Shown here: piece by piece, positions 15,929-24,465 of the stretch
Position numbering within the stretch: the stretch's first letter is position 1
Layout of the letters: the number at the start of each line of letters is the position of its first letter
Source of the DNA: Streptomyces sp. YIM 130001
GTDB lineage: Bacteria; Actinomycetota; Actinomycetes; Streptomycetales; Streptomycetaceae
Assembly (NCBI RefSeq): GCF_003574445.1
Contig: NZ_KZ984572.1
Span: forward strand, 1-64,000
DNA length: 64,000 bases
Reading direction: 5' to 3'
Program-made: the position numbers and the translations under genes
The notes under the pieces: generated by a model
Seen by the model: only the letters and a program-made list of their open reading frames with translations
Databases searched by the model: none
What the model was told of the DNA's origin: nothing

Positions 15929-16948
15929 ATGAAGAGGACAGAATCCGGGACCACGACGGGCACAGCACCCGAACCCACGACGGGCACCACACCCGCGGTC
16001 GCCTTCACGGCGGTCACCAAGTGTTACGGCCGACTCCGGGCGGTCGACGGCATCGACCTGAGGCTGTACCCGGGAGAGACGGTCGCCCTGCTCGGGCCGA
16101 ACGGCGCCGGCAAATCCACCGCCCTCGACCTCTTGCTCGGCCTGCGCCCGCCGGACAGCGGCTCGGTCAGCCTCTTCGGCACCAGCCCGCGCGAGGCGAT
16201 CGTGCGCGGCCGGGTCGGCGCGATGCTGCAGAGCGGCGGCCTGATGGACGAGGTGACGGTCGCCGAGCTGGTACGACTCGCCTGCGACCTGCACCCGCGT
16301 GCGTACCGGCCGGAGGAGGTCATGACCCGGGCCGGTGTCGCCTCGATCGCCGACCGGAAGGTCAACAAGCTCTCCGGCGGCCAGGAGCAGCGCGTCCGCT
16401 TCGCGCTCGCCACCGCCGGTGCGAACGACCTGATCGTCCTGGACGAGCCGACCACCGGCATGGACGTCACGGCACGCCGGTCCTTCTGGGCCACCATGCG
16501 GGAGCAGGCGGGGCAGGGCCGTACGGTCCTGTTCGCCACCCACTATCTGGAGGAGGCGGACGCGATCGCCGACCGGGTGATCGTGCTGCACCGGGGCCGG
16601 GTGCTCGCCGACGGCACGGCCGCGGAGATCAAGGCGAAGGCCGGGGCGCGCAGTATCGCCTTCGATCTGGAGGGCGAGGCCGACGAGGCGGCGCTGCGCG
16701 GCCTGCCGTTCGCGACGACCGTCACCGTGTCGCCGTCCGCCGGCAGCCGCGGTGTCCGGATTCAGTCCACCGATGCCGACGCGACCGTGCACGCGCTCTA
16801 CGGGCTCGGCGTCTACCCGCGCAATCTCGAGGTCGCCGGTCTGGGTCTCGAGCAGGCCTTCGTGGCGATCACCGAGGCCGGGGAAGCGATCACCGACCGG
16901 CAGCAGCAGGCAGACACCGACCGGCAGCAGGAGGCGACGACCAAGTGA
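15929..16948 (+). CDS. ABC transporter ATP-binding protein (exporter type)
   Basis: A 339-residue ATPase of the DrrA/CcmA-like group. Walker A is GPNGAGKST (residues 56-64), the Q-loop is near MLQSGGL, the signature is LSGGQEQR, Walker B is LIVLDEPT and the H-loop is FATHYLEEAD. The C-terminal 100 residues form the regulatory extension found in drug and lipid exporters. The start is the ATG at 15929 with AGGA 8 nt upstream. It overlaps the permease gene (GTGA) and heads a four-gene operon of ATPase, permease, histidine kinase and response regulator, an arrangement known for membrane-stress or antibiotic-responsive exporters. Confidence 0.9.
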   Translation: MKRTESGTTTGTAPEPTTGTTPAVAFTAVTKCYGRLRAVDGIDLRLYPGETVALLGPNGAGKSTALDLLLGLRPPDSGSVSLFGTSPREAIVRGRVGAMLQSGGLMDEVTVAELVRLACDLHPRAYRPEEVMTRAGVASIADRKVNKLSGGQEQRVRFALATAGANDLIVLDEPTTGMDVTARRSFWATMREQAGQGRTVLFATHYLEEADAIADRVIVLHRGRVLADGTAAEIKAKAGARSIAFDLEGEADEAALRGLPFATTVTVSPSAGSRGVRIQSTDADATVHALYGLGVYPRNLEVAGLGLEQAFVAITEAGEAITDRQQQADTDRQQEATTK

Positions 16949-17685
16949 ACAGCCTGATCAAGCTGGAGATCACCCGCGCTCTGCGCAACCGCAAGTTCCT
17001 CTTCTTCTCGGTGGTCTATCCGTCGCTCCTCTTCCTGCTCATCGCGGGCGGCGCGGACAGCAAGACGCTGGTGGACGGCACGGGCCTGAACCTGGCCTCG
17101 TTCATGATGGTGTCGATGGCCTCCTTCGGCGCGCTGACCGCCGTACTCCTCGGCAACAGCCAGCAGATCGCGAAGGAGCGCGAGAACGGCTGGGTGCGCC
17201 AGCTCCGCCTCTCCACACTGCCGGGCCGCGGCTACGTCCTCGCCAAGACGGCGAGCGCTGCCGTCGTCTCGCTGCCGTCGATCGTGATCGTCTTCGTGGT
17301 GGCCGCGGTGTTCAAGAACGTCACGTTCGACGCCTGGCAGTGGCTGGCGCTGACCGGCGCGATCTGGGCCGGCAGCCTGTGCTTCGCGGCGCTCGGGGTC
17401 GCCATCGGGTACCTGGTGAGCGGGGACGCGGTGCGGCCCGTGGCGATGCTCGTGTACTTCGGGCTCTCGATCCTGGGCGGCCTGTGGATGCCCACCACGA
17501 CGTTCCCGCAGTGGCTGCAGGATGTCGCCGACTGGATGCCGACGCACGCGTACGCTGCACTCGGCCAGGCCATCGAGCTGGGCAACGCCCCGCACGCGCA
17601 GGACGTCGCACTGATCGCCGTGTACTTCGCGCTGTTCGCGGGCGGCGCTGCCTGGCTGTACCGGAAGGACACGTTGAAGGCGTGA
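16945..17685 (+). CDS. ABC-2 type transporter permease
   Basis: A 246-residue integral membrane protein with six predicted helices. The N-terminal RALRNRKFLFFSVVYPSLLFLLIAGG is the typical first cytoplasmic and membrane segment of ABC-2 permeases, and ERENGWVRQLRLSTLPGRGYVLAKT is the conserved cytoplasmic loop after helix 2. The segment GGLWMPTTTFPQWLQDVADWMPTHAYAALG before the last helix is the usual ABC-2 signature. It should pair with the ATPase at 15929 as a homodimer. The GTG start overlaps the ATPase stop and its own stop overlaps the kinase start, so all three are translationally coupled. Confidence 0.9.
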   Translation: MNSLIKLEITRALRNRKFLFFSVVYPSLLFLLIAGGADSKTLVDGTGLNLASFMMVSMASFGALTAVLLGNSQQIAKERENGWVRQLRLSTLPGRGYVLAKTASAAVVSLPSIVIVFVVAAVFKNVTFDAWQWLALTGAIWAGSLCFAALGVAIGYLVSGDAVRPVAMLVYFGLSILGGLWMPTTTFPQWLQDVADWMPTHAYAALGQAIELGNAPHAQDVALIAVYFALFAGGAAWLYRKDTLKA

Positions 17686-18935
17686 GCGACAGCACCCGAC
17701 CGGGGCCGGCGGCCGGCGGCACCGGCGACCAGGCCCCGGACTCGTTCCTCGACGGGACCTGGACCGGCACCGGATCCGGCCCGGGCGAGGGCCGCGGGAT
17801 CGGCCCGGGCTTCGGAATCGGTCAATCCCCCGATGCCCGGCGGGCGTTGACGGCCAAGGTGCTGTGGATCGGACTGTGGCTGTTCTTCCTCGCCGAACCG
17901 GCCGACGACCTGCTGCACGGTCGGCACGGCGTCGTCGCCAGGGTCTGCGGCACACTCGGACTGCTGCTGTTCGTCGGCACGTACGTGGTGCTCGTCTTCC
18001 GGCACACCAGCCGGCTCACCGACCGGGTCGTCGTGCGCATCGTGCTCGGCGCCCTGCCGGCCGGCGCCGTGGTGCTCGCCCTCACCCTCGGCGAACCCTG
18101 GCTCGTCCTCTTCGTGTACGTCGCCGTGGCCTGCGGTGCCGTACTGCCCGCCCGCCGCGCCCGGTTCGCGATCCCGGCCGCGACCAGTCTGATGGTGGTG
18201 ACCGCGCTGGTGCTCGGCGTGGGGCCCGAGGTGGGTCTGATGATCCCGGCGCTGCTCGGCGGGTTCTCCATGGTGGCGGTGGGCCAACTGGTCCGTACGA
18301 CCGTGCAGTTGCGGGAGGCGAGGGCACAGGTGGCGCAGCTCGCGGCGAACGAGGAGCGACTGCGGCTCGCCCGCGACCTGCATGATCTGCTCGGCCACTC
18401 GCTGTCCCTGATCACGCTCAAGAGCGAGCTGGCGGGGCGGATGCTGCCCGACCGGCCGGAGCAGGCGGCGAGTCAGGTCGCCGACATCGAGGCGGTCGGC
18501 CGCCAGGCACTTGCGGACGTACGGGAGGCCGTGACCGGTTACCGGCGACCGCGTCTCGCGGGCGAACTCGCCGCCGCACAGGAGGCGTTGCGGGCCGTGG
18601 GTATGACGGCGGCGGTGCCCGGCGAGCTGCCGTCCGCGCTGGGCGACGCCCAGGAGGCGGCGCTGGCCTGGACGTTGCGTGAGGCGGTCACCAATGTCGT
18701 ACGGCACAGCGGCGGGCACCGTTGCGTGGTGGGTGTCGTACGGCGCGAGACGCTCGACGGGCCGGTGGTCGAGCTCTCGGTGGAGGACGACGGCGCGGGC
18801 CCCTCCGGCGCCGCCCCGGGCAACGGCCTCGCAGGCCTGACCGAACGCCTCGCCGCGGCCGGCGGCACGCTCGAGACCGGCGCCGCCCCGGGGCACGGCT
18901 TCCGCCTGGTGGCCCGGGTCCCGGCGGCTCCGTAG
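17682..18935 (+). CDS. DesK-like sensor histidine kinase
   Basis: A 417-residue membrane kinase. A Gly-rich cytoplasmic N-terminus of about 55 residues precedes five or six hydrophobic segments (about residues 58-215), then a coiled coil, a HisKA_3 box RLARDLHDLLGHSL with the phospho-acceptor His234, and a HATPase_c domain with N-box REAVTNVVRHSG and G-boxes VEDDGAGP and GNGLAGLTERL. With no large extracellular domain it should sense the membrane itself or the state of the partner exporter, as DesK and LiaS-type kinases do. The GTG start overlaps the permease stop. Confidence 0.9.
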   Translation: MSDSTRPGPAAGGTGDQAPDSFLDGTWTGTGSGPGEGRGIGPGFGIGQSPDARRALTAKVLWIGLWLFFLAEPADDLLHGRHGVVARVCGTLGLLLFVGTYVVLVFRHTSRLTDRVVVRIVLGALPAGAVVLALTLGEPWLVLFVYVAVACGAVLPARRARFAIPAATSLMVVTALVLGVGPEVGLMIPALLGGFSMVAVGQLVRTTVQLREARAQVAQLAANEERLRLARDLHDLLGHSLSLITLKSELAGRMLPDRPEQAASQVADIEAVGRQALADVREAVTGYRRPRLAGELAAAQEALRAVGMTAAVPGELPSALGDAQEAALAWTLREAVTNVVRHSGGHRCVVGVVRRETLDGPVVELSVEDDGAGPSGAAPGNGLAGLTERLAAAGGTLETGAAPGHGFRLVARVPAAP

Positions 18936-18945
18936 GATCCGGGAC

Positions 18946-19602
18946 GTGAACGGCGAGGGCGACGACGAGCAGGACACTGCGGCGGCGGGCGGTGGCACGG
19001 TCCGGGTGCTGCTCGCCGAGGACCAGGCGATGGTGCGCGAGGCACTCGCCGCGCTTCTCGGGCTCGAACCGGACATCGAGGTAGTCGCGCAGGTGTCGCG
19101 CGGCGACGAGGTGGTCGAGGCGGCGCGTCGGCACGCGGTGCACGTGGCGCTGCTCGACATCGAGATGCCGGGCAGTACGGGAATCGAGGCGGCGGCCCGA
19201 CTGCACGCGGAACTACCCGGGTTGAAGGTGATCGTCCTGACCACCTTCGGCCGCCCCGGCTACATGCGCAGCGCCATGGAGGCCGGCGCGCACGCCTTCC
19301 TGGTGAAGGACGCCCCCGCAGCCCAACTCGCCGACGCCGTACGCAAGGTGCTCGCGGGCGAGCGGGTCATCGACCCCGCCCTGGCGGCGGCGGCCCTCGC
19401 GGAAGGCGCGAACCCGCTCACCGACCGCGAACGCGAGGTCCTGCGCGCAGCCGCCGACGGCCGCACCAACGCCGAACTCGCCACCGCCCTCAACCTCTCG
19501 CAGGGCACGATCCGCAACTACCTCTCCACGGCCATCCAGAAACTCGCCGCCCGCAACCGCGCCGAGGCGATCGCCCGGGCCCGCGACAAGGGCTGGCTCT
19601 GA
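18946..19602 (+). CDS. NarL/DesR-family response regulator
   Basis: A 218-residue regulator. The receiver domain starts at VRVLLAEDQAMVREAL (acidic pair), the phosphorylation site is Asp71 in VALLDIEMPG, the switch threonine is in VIVLTTFGR and the lysine in FLVKDAP. A LuxR-type helix-turn-helix at the C-terminus has LTDREREVLRAAADGRTNAELATAL and SQGTIRNYLSTAIQKL. It starts 10 nt after the kinase stop with a GTG and should be phosphorylated by that kinase. It probably activates the operon from the palindromes before the ATPase gene. Confidence 0.92.
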   Translation: MNGEGDDEQDTAAAGGGTVRVLLAEDQAMVREALAALLGLEPDIEVVAQVSRGDEVVEAARRHAVHVALLDIEMPGSTGIEAAARLHAELPGLKVIVLTTFGRPGYMRSAMEAGAHAFLVKDAPAAQLADAVRKVLAGERVIDPALAAAALAEGANPLTDREREVLRAAADGRTNAELATALNLSQGTIRNYLSTAIQKLAARNRAEAIARARDKGWL

Positions 19603-19618
19603 CCGGGTGACTCCCACC

Positions 19619-19650
19619 CGCCGTCCGGGGATCCGTTTCGGGGGACGGCG
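19619..19650. terminator. possible terminator of the exporter operon
   Basis: CGCCGTCC (19619-19626) and GGACGGCG (19643-19650) form a perfect 8-bp stem with a 16-nt loop, 17 nt after the response regulator stop. The long loop makes the call uncertain. Confidence 0.4.
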
Positions 19651-19765
19651 CCAACACGCCTTCTGTACCGTCGAGTCCGCGCGCCTCGGGTCGGGCCGGA
19701 CACAGAGAGCCGGAGCCTGAGCCGGAGCCGGGGCGTGACGGGGAGCATGCAATGGGGGCAGTTCA

Positions 19766-20008
19766 ATGATGTCGGCACCGGACGGGCTTCCGTGGTGGTA
19801 CCGGACGCGGCACCAAGTAGCTGGTTTCGTCGGGTACTTCGTCTCGCTCGGCATCGCGCATCTCGTCTCGGACGTGTCCTGGGACGCGGGCCTCGCCTGG
19901 GGCATTCCGGGCGCTGTCGTCGCGACGGTGGGTCACGGCGCGGCCAAGCGGCGCTACGAGACGTTGCACGACCTCGACATGGAGGGCCGGCCGCGCGACT
20001 GGGCCTGA
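19766..20008 (+). CDS. small membrane protein of unknown function
   Basis: An 80-residue protein. Residues about 15-35 (HQVAGFVGYFVSLGIAHLVS) and 42-58 (GLAWGIPGAVVATVGHG) are two hydrophobic segments, so it is probably a two-helix membrane protein with a charged C-terminal tail (AAKRRYETLHDLDMEG). I do not recognise a family. GGGGGCAG lies about 8 nt before the ATG and codon positions show the strong third-position GC of real genes here. It stands between the exporter operon and a convergent WYL regulator. Confidence 0.55.
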   Translation: MMSAPDGLPWWYRTRHQVAGFVGYFVSLGIAHLVSDVSWDAGLAWGIPGAVVATVGHGAAKRRYETLHDLDMEGRPRDWA

Positions 20009-20192
20009 GGTAAGGGGGCGTCGACCATCCCTGGTGCGCGATCGGTTCGAGCAACGCTCGTCTGCGCGACTGATCCGGACGACGGCCGGGCGGCGCAGGG
20101 AAGGGCGAACCGGCCCGCATCCGGCTGGCCGCTCCTGCAGAGCGCCATGCTTCCGGTCGGTGCGGTCGGTGCGGTCGGTGGGTCGGTCTGCA

Positions 20193-21206
20193 CTACTCCC
20201 GGACGGCCTGTCCCTCTGCTCCCTCTGCTCCCTCTGCCGCGTCCGCGTACCGAGCCGCGAGGTGGCGGAAGGCTTCCGTGAGGGCGGGTGGGCCGACGAC
20301 TTCGACGGCGGTGTCGAAGCGGCCGATCGCGGAGGCCAGAGCGATCCAGGACCAGGAACCGAGGGTCAGCCGGCAGCGGTCGGGGCCGAGCGCCTCGACG
20401 AGTCCGTCCCCGGCGAACGGCGCGACGTCGGCCGCCGGTCGGCCGAGCACCACCACCCCCTGACACGGCCAGTCGGAGCCGGTGCCGTCCGAGCCGCGGA
20501 ACCGGCTCATGACGAAGGCGGAGACATCGCCGCCGGGCACCTCGCGCGGCGTGAAGCGGGGGCCCGTGGGAGTACGCGGCCGGATGCGGTCGACGCGGAA
20601 CGTCCGCCAGTCCTCCCGGTCGAGATCCCACGCGAGCAGATACCAGCGGCCGTGCCGGGTGACCAGGTGGTGCGGCTGGACGCGGCGGCGCTGCCCGGGA
20701 GCGGCGGTGTCCGCGGCGCCGTCCGGGACGTGGTCGAAGCGGAGTTCGGCGTGGGCGTGGACGGCGGTGGCGAGGTCGGTGAGGACCTGGGTGTCCGGGG
20801 TGGGGTCGTGCGCGTCGCCCGGTGGGTGGACGGCCGTGACGCGCAGCGTGTCCATGCGGTGCCGCAGCCGCGGCGGCATGACCTGGCGGATCGTGGCGAG
20901 CGCGCGGGCCGCGTCCTCGGCCAGCGTGGTGCCCGCGACCGCCGACTGCAGCGCCAGGGCGACGGCGACGGCCTGATCGTCGTCGAAGATCAACGGCGGC
21001 AGCTGCGCCCCCGCCTCGAGCCGGTATCCCCCGGCAGGCCCCTTGACGGCGGTGATCGGATACCCGAGCTCGCGCAGGCGGTCGACGTCGCGGCGGACCG
21101 TGCGCGCAGTGACGTCGAGCCGCCCGGAGAGCTCGTCCCCGGACCAGTCACGGCGGGTCTGCAGCAGGGAGAGCAGAGCGAGCAGGCGCGAGGACGTCTT
21201 GTGCAT
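20193..21206 (-). CDS. WYL-domain transcriptional regulator (YafY-like), copy 2
   Basis: A 337-residue paralogue of the regulator at 12598-13596. The helix-turn-helix is SRLLALLSLLQTRRDWSGDELSGRL then TARTVRRDVDRLRELGYP, the wing is KGPAGGYRLEAGAQLPPLIF, and the WYL domain carries PHHLVTRHGRWYLLAWDLDR and FRVDRI with a full WYL triad. The last residues are a GAE repeat produced by a 9-nt tandem repeat near 20210-20237, probably a harmless slippage tail. It is divergent from a PhnB-like VOC gene, with an operator-like repeat at the same offsets as in the first module. Confidence 0.9.
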   Translation of the reverse strand: MHKTSSRLLALLSLLQTRRDWSGDELSGRLDVTARTVRRDVDRLRELGYPITAVKGPAGGYRLEAGAQLPPLIFDDDQAVAVALALQSAVAGTTLAEDAARALATIRQVMPPRLRHRMDTLRVTAVHPPGDAHDPTPDTQVLTDLATAVHAHAELRFDHVPDGAADTAAPGQRRRVQPHHLVTRHGRWYLLAWDLDREDWRTFRVDRIRPRTPTGPRFTPREVPGGDVSAFVMSRFRGSDGTGSDWPCQGVVVLGRPAADVAPFAGDGLVEALGPDRCRLTLGSWSWIALASAIGRFDTAVEVVGPPALTEAFRHLAARYADAAEGAEGAEGQAVRE

Positions 21207-21230
21207 GCCTCTCAGGGTGCCCGCAGTACA

Positions 21231-21245
21231 GGACACAACCTGTCC
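21231..21245. promoter_or_regulatory. inverted repeat, probable WYL operator 2
   Basis: GGACACAACCTGTCC has the ends GGAC and GTCC 7 nt apart, like the core of the site at 13621-13635. It starts 25 nt from the regulator start codon (21206) and ends 70 nt from the VOC start codon (21315), the same distances as in the first module. Confidence 0.7.
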
Positions 21246-21314
21246 GCCATCCCTGTGACAGTCGACGCAGAGCGGGGAACGACCGAACGACCCGCACCCG
21301 AGCGAGGAGCCGAC

Positions 21315-21737
21315 ATGACCGTGACGACCACCACCCATCTGAATTTCCGGGGCGAGGCGCGTCAGGCGCTGGAGCACTACGGCGACGTCTTCGGCGGGCG
21401 CGCCGTCGTCGTCACGTACCGCGACGTCGGCAACGTGCGGCGGGAGGACGAGGCGGACTGGGTGACCTGGGGCGAGGTGCGGGGGGAGAACGGCTTCCAC
21501 GTGATGGCCTACGACGTACCGTCCGCACTCCCTTGGAGCCGGGGTGAGAACCCGTTCTTCGTCTCTGTGCGCGGCGAGGGCACCGCCGAGATCGAAGCGC
21601 TCTGGAAGCGCCTCGCGGAGGGCGCCACGGTGGTGCAGCCGCTGGCCGCCTCACCGTGGGCGCCGCTCTACGGCATGCTGACCGACCGCTTCGGCATCAC
21701 CTGGGTCCTGGACGTCGCCGCCCCGTACAACGGCTGA
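21315..21737 (+). CDS. PhnB-like VOC-family protein
   Basis: A 140-residue protein with the PhnB-type glyoxalase fold: HLNFRGEARQALEHYGDVFGG at the start, FHVMAYDVPSAL in the middle, VQPLAASPWAPLYGMLTDRFGITWVLDVA at the end. The last motif (YGMLTDRFGITW) is typical of PhnB and the 3-demethylubiquinone-methyltransferase-like VOC group, many of which lack known activity. GCGAGGAGC precedes the ATG. It is divergent from WYL regulator copy 2. Its last 87 nt overlap the end of the convergent methyltransferase gene. Confidence 0.85.
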   Translation: MTVTTTTHLNFRGEARQALEHYGDVFGGRAVVVTYRDVGNVRREDEADWVTWGEVRGENGFHVMAYDVPSALPWSRGENPFFVSVRGEGTAEIEALWKRLAEGATVVQPLAASPWAPLYGMLTDRFGITWVLDVAAPYNG

Positions 21738-22568
21738 CGGACGCCTGGGCGCCGGCGTTGTGCACGGGTGTCGGCGGCCCCAGGCCGAGATCATCGGGGC
21801 CGTGGCCAGGTCGAGGGTGCCGGTGGCGACGTTCGCGAGATGCCGTTCGATCTCCTCGTCGGTGGCCAGGCCCTCGGCCACCAGAAGGCCGCGGATCTGC
21901 CGTACGGTCGCGGCCTCGAGTACGGCACACGCGGGCGAGGTGATCGGGAAGAAGGCGTCCGCCCGGACGTCGTCGAGGCCCGCCTCACGCAGCAGCCTCG
22001 GCAGCGTTCTGCCGTACGCGAGGTCGGCGCCGCGTGCCGCCATCAGCTCGCGGAAGCCGGTGCGCAGCCGGTTGGCGAGCCGCTGTTCGGGCCCCGATTC
22101 GTCCGGGCAGAGCAGCGGCTGCAATCCGGGATCGGCGTCCTCGAGGAGCAGTCGGCCGCCGGGGCGCAGCGCCCGGACCATGCTGCGCAGCGCCGCGGCG
22201 CGATCGGTGACGTGGACCAGGACGAGACGGGCGTGGACGAGGTCGAAGCCGCCGGGCGGTGGGGGGTCGGCGGCCACGTCGTGGCGCAGCACCTCGATCA
22301 CGTCGTCGGCGGCGTCCCGGGTCCAGGAGACGTCCAGGTCGGTGGCGACGACCCGTCCCGTGGGGCCGACGCGTTCGGCCAGGCCGAGGGGTACGGAGGG
22401 GCCTCCGGCACCGACCTCCCAGCACCGCATCCCCGGACCGATACCGAGTGCGTCGACGTGCCGGAACGTCACCGGATCGAAGAGCTCGCCGAGCGCGCCG
22501 AAGCGGATCCCCGCCTCGGTCTGCCGGTTGTCCAGGAGGTAACCGCGATCGTCGTCGTGCTGGGACAT
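21651..22568 (-). CDS. class I SAM-dependent methyltransferase
   Basis: A 305-residue methyltransferase. Motif I is the strand-loop RCWEVGAGGPSVPLGLAE, then VVATDLD with the acidic ribose ligand, FDLVHARLVLVHV is motif IV-like and LRPGGRLLLEDAD is post-motif. The acceptor is unknown. The ATG at 22568 is followed by a short lead MSQHDDDRGYLLDNRQTEAG typical of this group. The usual protein end seems to be near ISAWGRR; the frame then continues about 39 residues into the 3' end of the VOC gene on the other strand, so the original stop may have been lost or the tail is unusual. Confidence 0.8.
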   Translation of the reverse strand: MSQHDDDRGYLLDNRQTEAGIRFGALGELFDPVTFRHVDALGIGPGMRCWEVGAGGPSVPLGLAERVGPTGRVVATDLDVSWTRDAADDVIEVLRHDVAADPPPPGGFDLVHARLVLVHVTDRAAALRSMVRALRPGGRLLLEDADPGLQPLLCPDESGPEQRLANRLRTGFRELMAARGADLAYGRTLPRLLREAGLDDVRADAFFPITSPACAVLEAATVRQIRGLLVAEGLATDEEIERHLANVATGTLDLATAPMISAWGRRHPCTTPAPRRPSAVVRGGDVQDPGDAEAVGQHAVERRPR

Positions 22569-22713
22569 GCCGGGATTCTGCCACGGGGTTGTCGAGGGCA
22601 GCGGGCACTGAGCAGCGGGGCCAAGGGGCAGGTGGCGGGCGGCGGGTGCGCTGCGACGGTTCTTGCCCGGGCTCACTGCACCCGGCTGAGGATGCCCTCG
22701 GTGGATCCGGCCG

Positions 22714-24291
22714 TCACGTCCCCGGCGGATCCGATCCCGCGCACAGCGCGACCCCGTCCGGTGCCGCGCACGGCACATGGCCGTGGGTGCGCATGACGTC
22801 CTGGCCGCTGCCCCGGCTCATGTAGTTGAGGAAGCTGGAGACCAACGAGTTCGCGGGCGGCCGCCCGTAGGTGTAGGCGTACTCGGTCTCCCGGAACGGG
22901 TACGCCTCCCCGCTTCCGCCCGACCCTCCGCCCGACGGATCGGCCTCCTCGCCGACGGTCGGGGTGTGCCCGTCCAGGCGCAGCACCTTCGTGCCCTCGG
23001 GCCGGCTTCCGGAGCGCAGTTCGCTGTAGCCGATGGCGCCCGGTGTGCGGGCGACGGTGTCCAGGACCTGGGGTGTGGAGTCGAGTTCGCAGCGGATGAC
23101 CGCGGCCCCGGGGTCGTCCCTGGTACGGCAGTCGCGGGACGAGTTGGCGGGTTCGTTGCGGCCGAGGACGCGGCGCTGGAAGACCTCACGGGTGCCGGAA
23201 CCGGCGTCGCGGCTGATCAGGACGATGGGCAGGTTCGGGCCGCCGAGCGGCTGCCAGTTGCGGATGTCGCCGCGGTAGATCCGCCGGACCTGGTCGAGGG
23301 TGAGGTCGTCGACGCCGCTGACGCCCTGGTGGACGACGAGGGCGAAGGCGGACACGGCGACGCTGTTCTCGCGCAGGTCGCCGAAGCCGCGCGGCTTCGG
23401 TCCGTCGGACATGCTGATCACGGCCGGTGATCCGCCGTCCGACGCGCGCCCCTCGGCGTCGAGCGCCTGGATGCCCGCCGTACTGCCGCGAGTGTCGACG
23501 TCGACCTTCGAACCCGGGCAGTCGCGCATGTACTTCTCCGCCAACTCCTCGGCGACCGGCTCGAACGCGGTGGATCCGGTGACCTTGATCGTGCCCTTCT
23601 CGCAGCCCATCGGAGGCCCGGGGTCTTCGTTGCCGCGCAGCAGGATCATCGACGCGAGGACGAGAACGAAGAGGGTCAGGACGGTGGTGAGGCCCTTGGC
23701 CATCCGGTGGAAGCGGGTGGGGCGTTCGTCCAGGGTGGTGGACTGGTTGGGCTCCACCGAACCGTTCGCGATGCCGCCCCGCACGTCGATCCTGCTGTCC
23801 GCGGGCCCGCCGGTGAGCATCACCAGGATCTTGTAGAACTCGCCGCTGTTGATGGGCACCTTGGGCAGCCGTACGAGGTTGTCCTCGCTGGTGTAGCCGG
23901 AGTCCGTGCCGAAGTGGTCCGTCAGGTCGTCGATGTTGCGTTCGGTCAGCGCGACCCCGCGGACCGTGCGGCCGGCGAACTCGACGGTGAGCCCGTGGGC
24001 GCGCGGACTGGTGTAGTCGGCCGCCAGGATGGCCGCTGATCCGTCGTTCTCGATACGGATCAGTACGAGGGTGGCGTCGGGCAGTCCGGCTATCTGGTCG
24101 AAGACGCCGAGGCGCGACTCGTCCTCCGCGTCCACCTGGGCGCTGCCGATCGGGGCGTCCATCTGCACGCGGTGGCCGATCCGCCGCCGGCGCGGCACGC
24201 GGCGTTCGTACCAGAAGATCGCCACGGGTGCGATGACACCGACGATCAGGGAGAACACGGCGATGACGTTCTCGGCGTTCAGCCACTCCAC
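22714..24291 (-). CDS. membrane-anchored phosphate-binding-like (PBP superfamily) protein
   Basis: A 525-residue protein with two membrane segments, residues about 9-28 and 203-222. Between them is a beta-rich domain of about 175 residues of unknown family. After the second segment comes a PstS-like type 2 periplasmic-binding domain (about residues 230-525): KGTIKVTGSTAFEPVAEELAEKY, DTRGSTAGIQAL, LVVHQGVSGVDDLTLDQVRRIYRGDIRNW and ISRDAGSGTREVF are the characteristic phosphate-site motifs. It lacks a lipobox and no pst transport genes are nearby, so it may be a sensor or capture protein rather than a transporter subunit. GAGGCACCC lies before the GTG start. Confidence 0.8.
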   Translation of the reverse strand: MEWLNAENVIAVFSLIVGVIAPVAIFWYERRVPRRRRIGHRVQMDAPIGSAQVDAEDESRLGVFDQIAGLPDATLVLIRIENDGSAAILAADYTSPRAHGLTVEFAGRTVRGVALTERNIDDLTDHFGTDSGYTSEDNLVRLPKVPINSGEFYKILVMLTGGPADSRIDVRGGIANGSVEPNQSTTLDERPTRFHRMAKGLTTVLTLFVLVLASMILLRGNEDPGPPMGCEKGTIKVTGSTAFEPVAEELAEKYMRDCPGSKVDVDTRGSTAGIQALDAEGRASDGGSPAVISMSDGPKPRGFGDLRENSVAVSAFALVVHQGVSGVDDLTLDQVRRIYRGDIRNWQPLGGPNLPIVLISRDAGSGTREVFQRRVLGRNEPANSSRDCRTRDDPGAAVIRCELDSTPQVLDTVARTPGAIGYSELRSGSRPEGTKVLRLDGHTPTVGEEADPSGGGSGGSGEAYPFRETEYAYTYGRPPANSLVSSFLNYMSRGSGQDVMRTHGHVPCAAPDGVALCAGSDPPGT

Positions 24292-24465
24292 GGGTGCCTC
24301 GCACGGTGATCCGGCGGTGTTCCGGCGGGTGGTTCCGGCCGGTCGGTCCGGTCACCGTACGAAGTTCCGGCGGGGTGTGGAGGAGGGTCGCCGAGTACGT
24401 CGACCCGTGTTCGTCGATTGTTCAACTGCCGTGCCTGCACGGCGAGTTCCAGCGCCGCGGAGGCG

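Noticed and set aside
20156..20237. Tandem microrepeats of TGCGGTCGG and CCCTCTGCT
   Set aside because: Short slippage runs at the 3' end of WYL copy 2 and just beyond; they give a GAE tail and carry no other signal.
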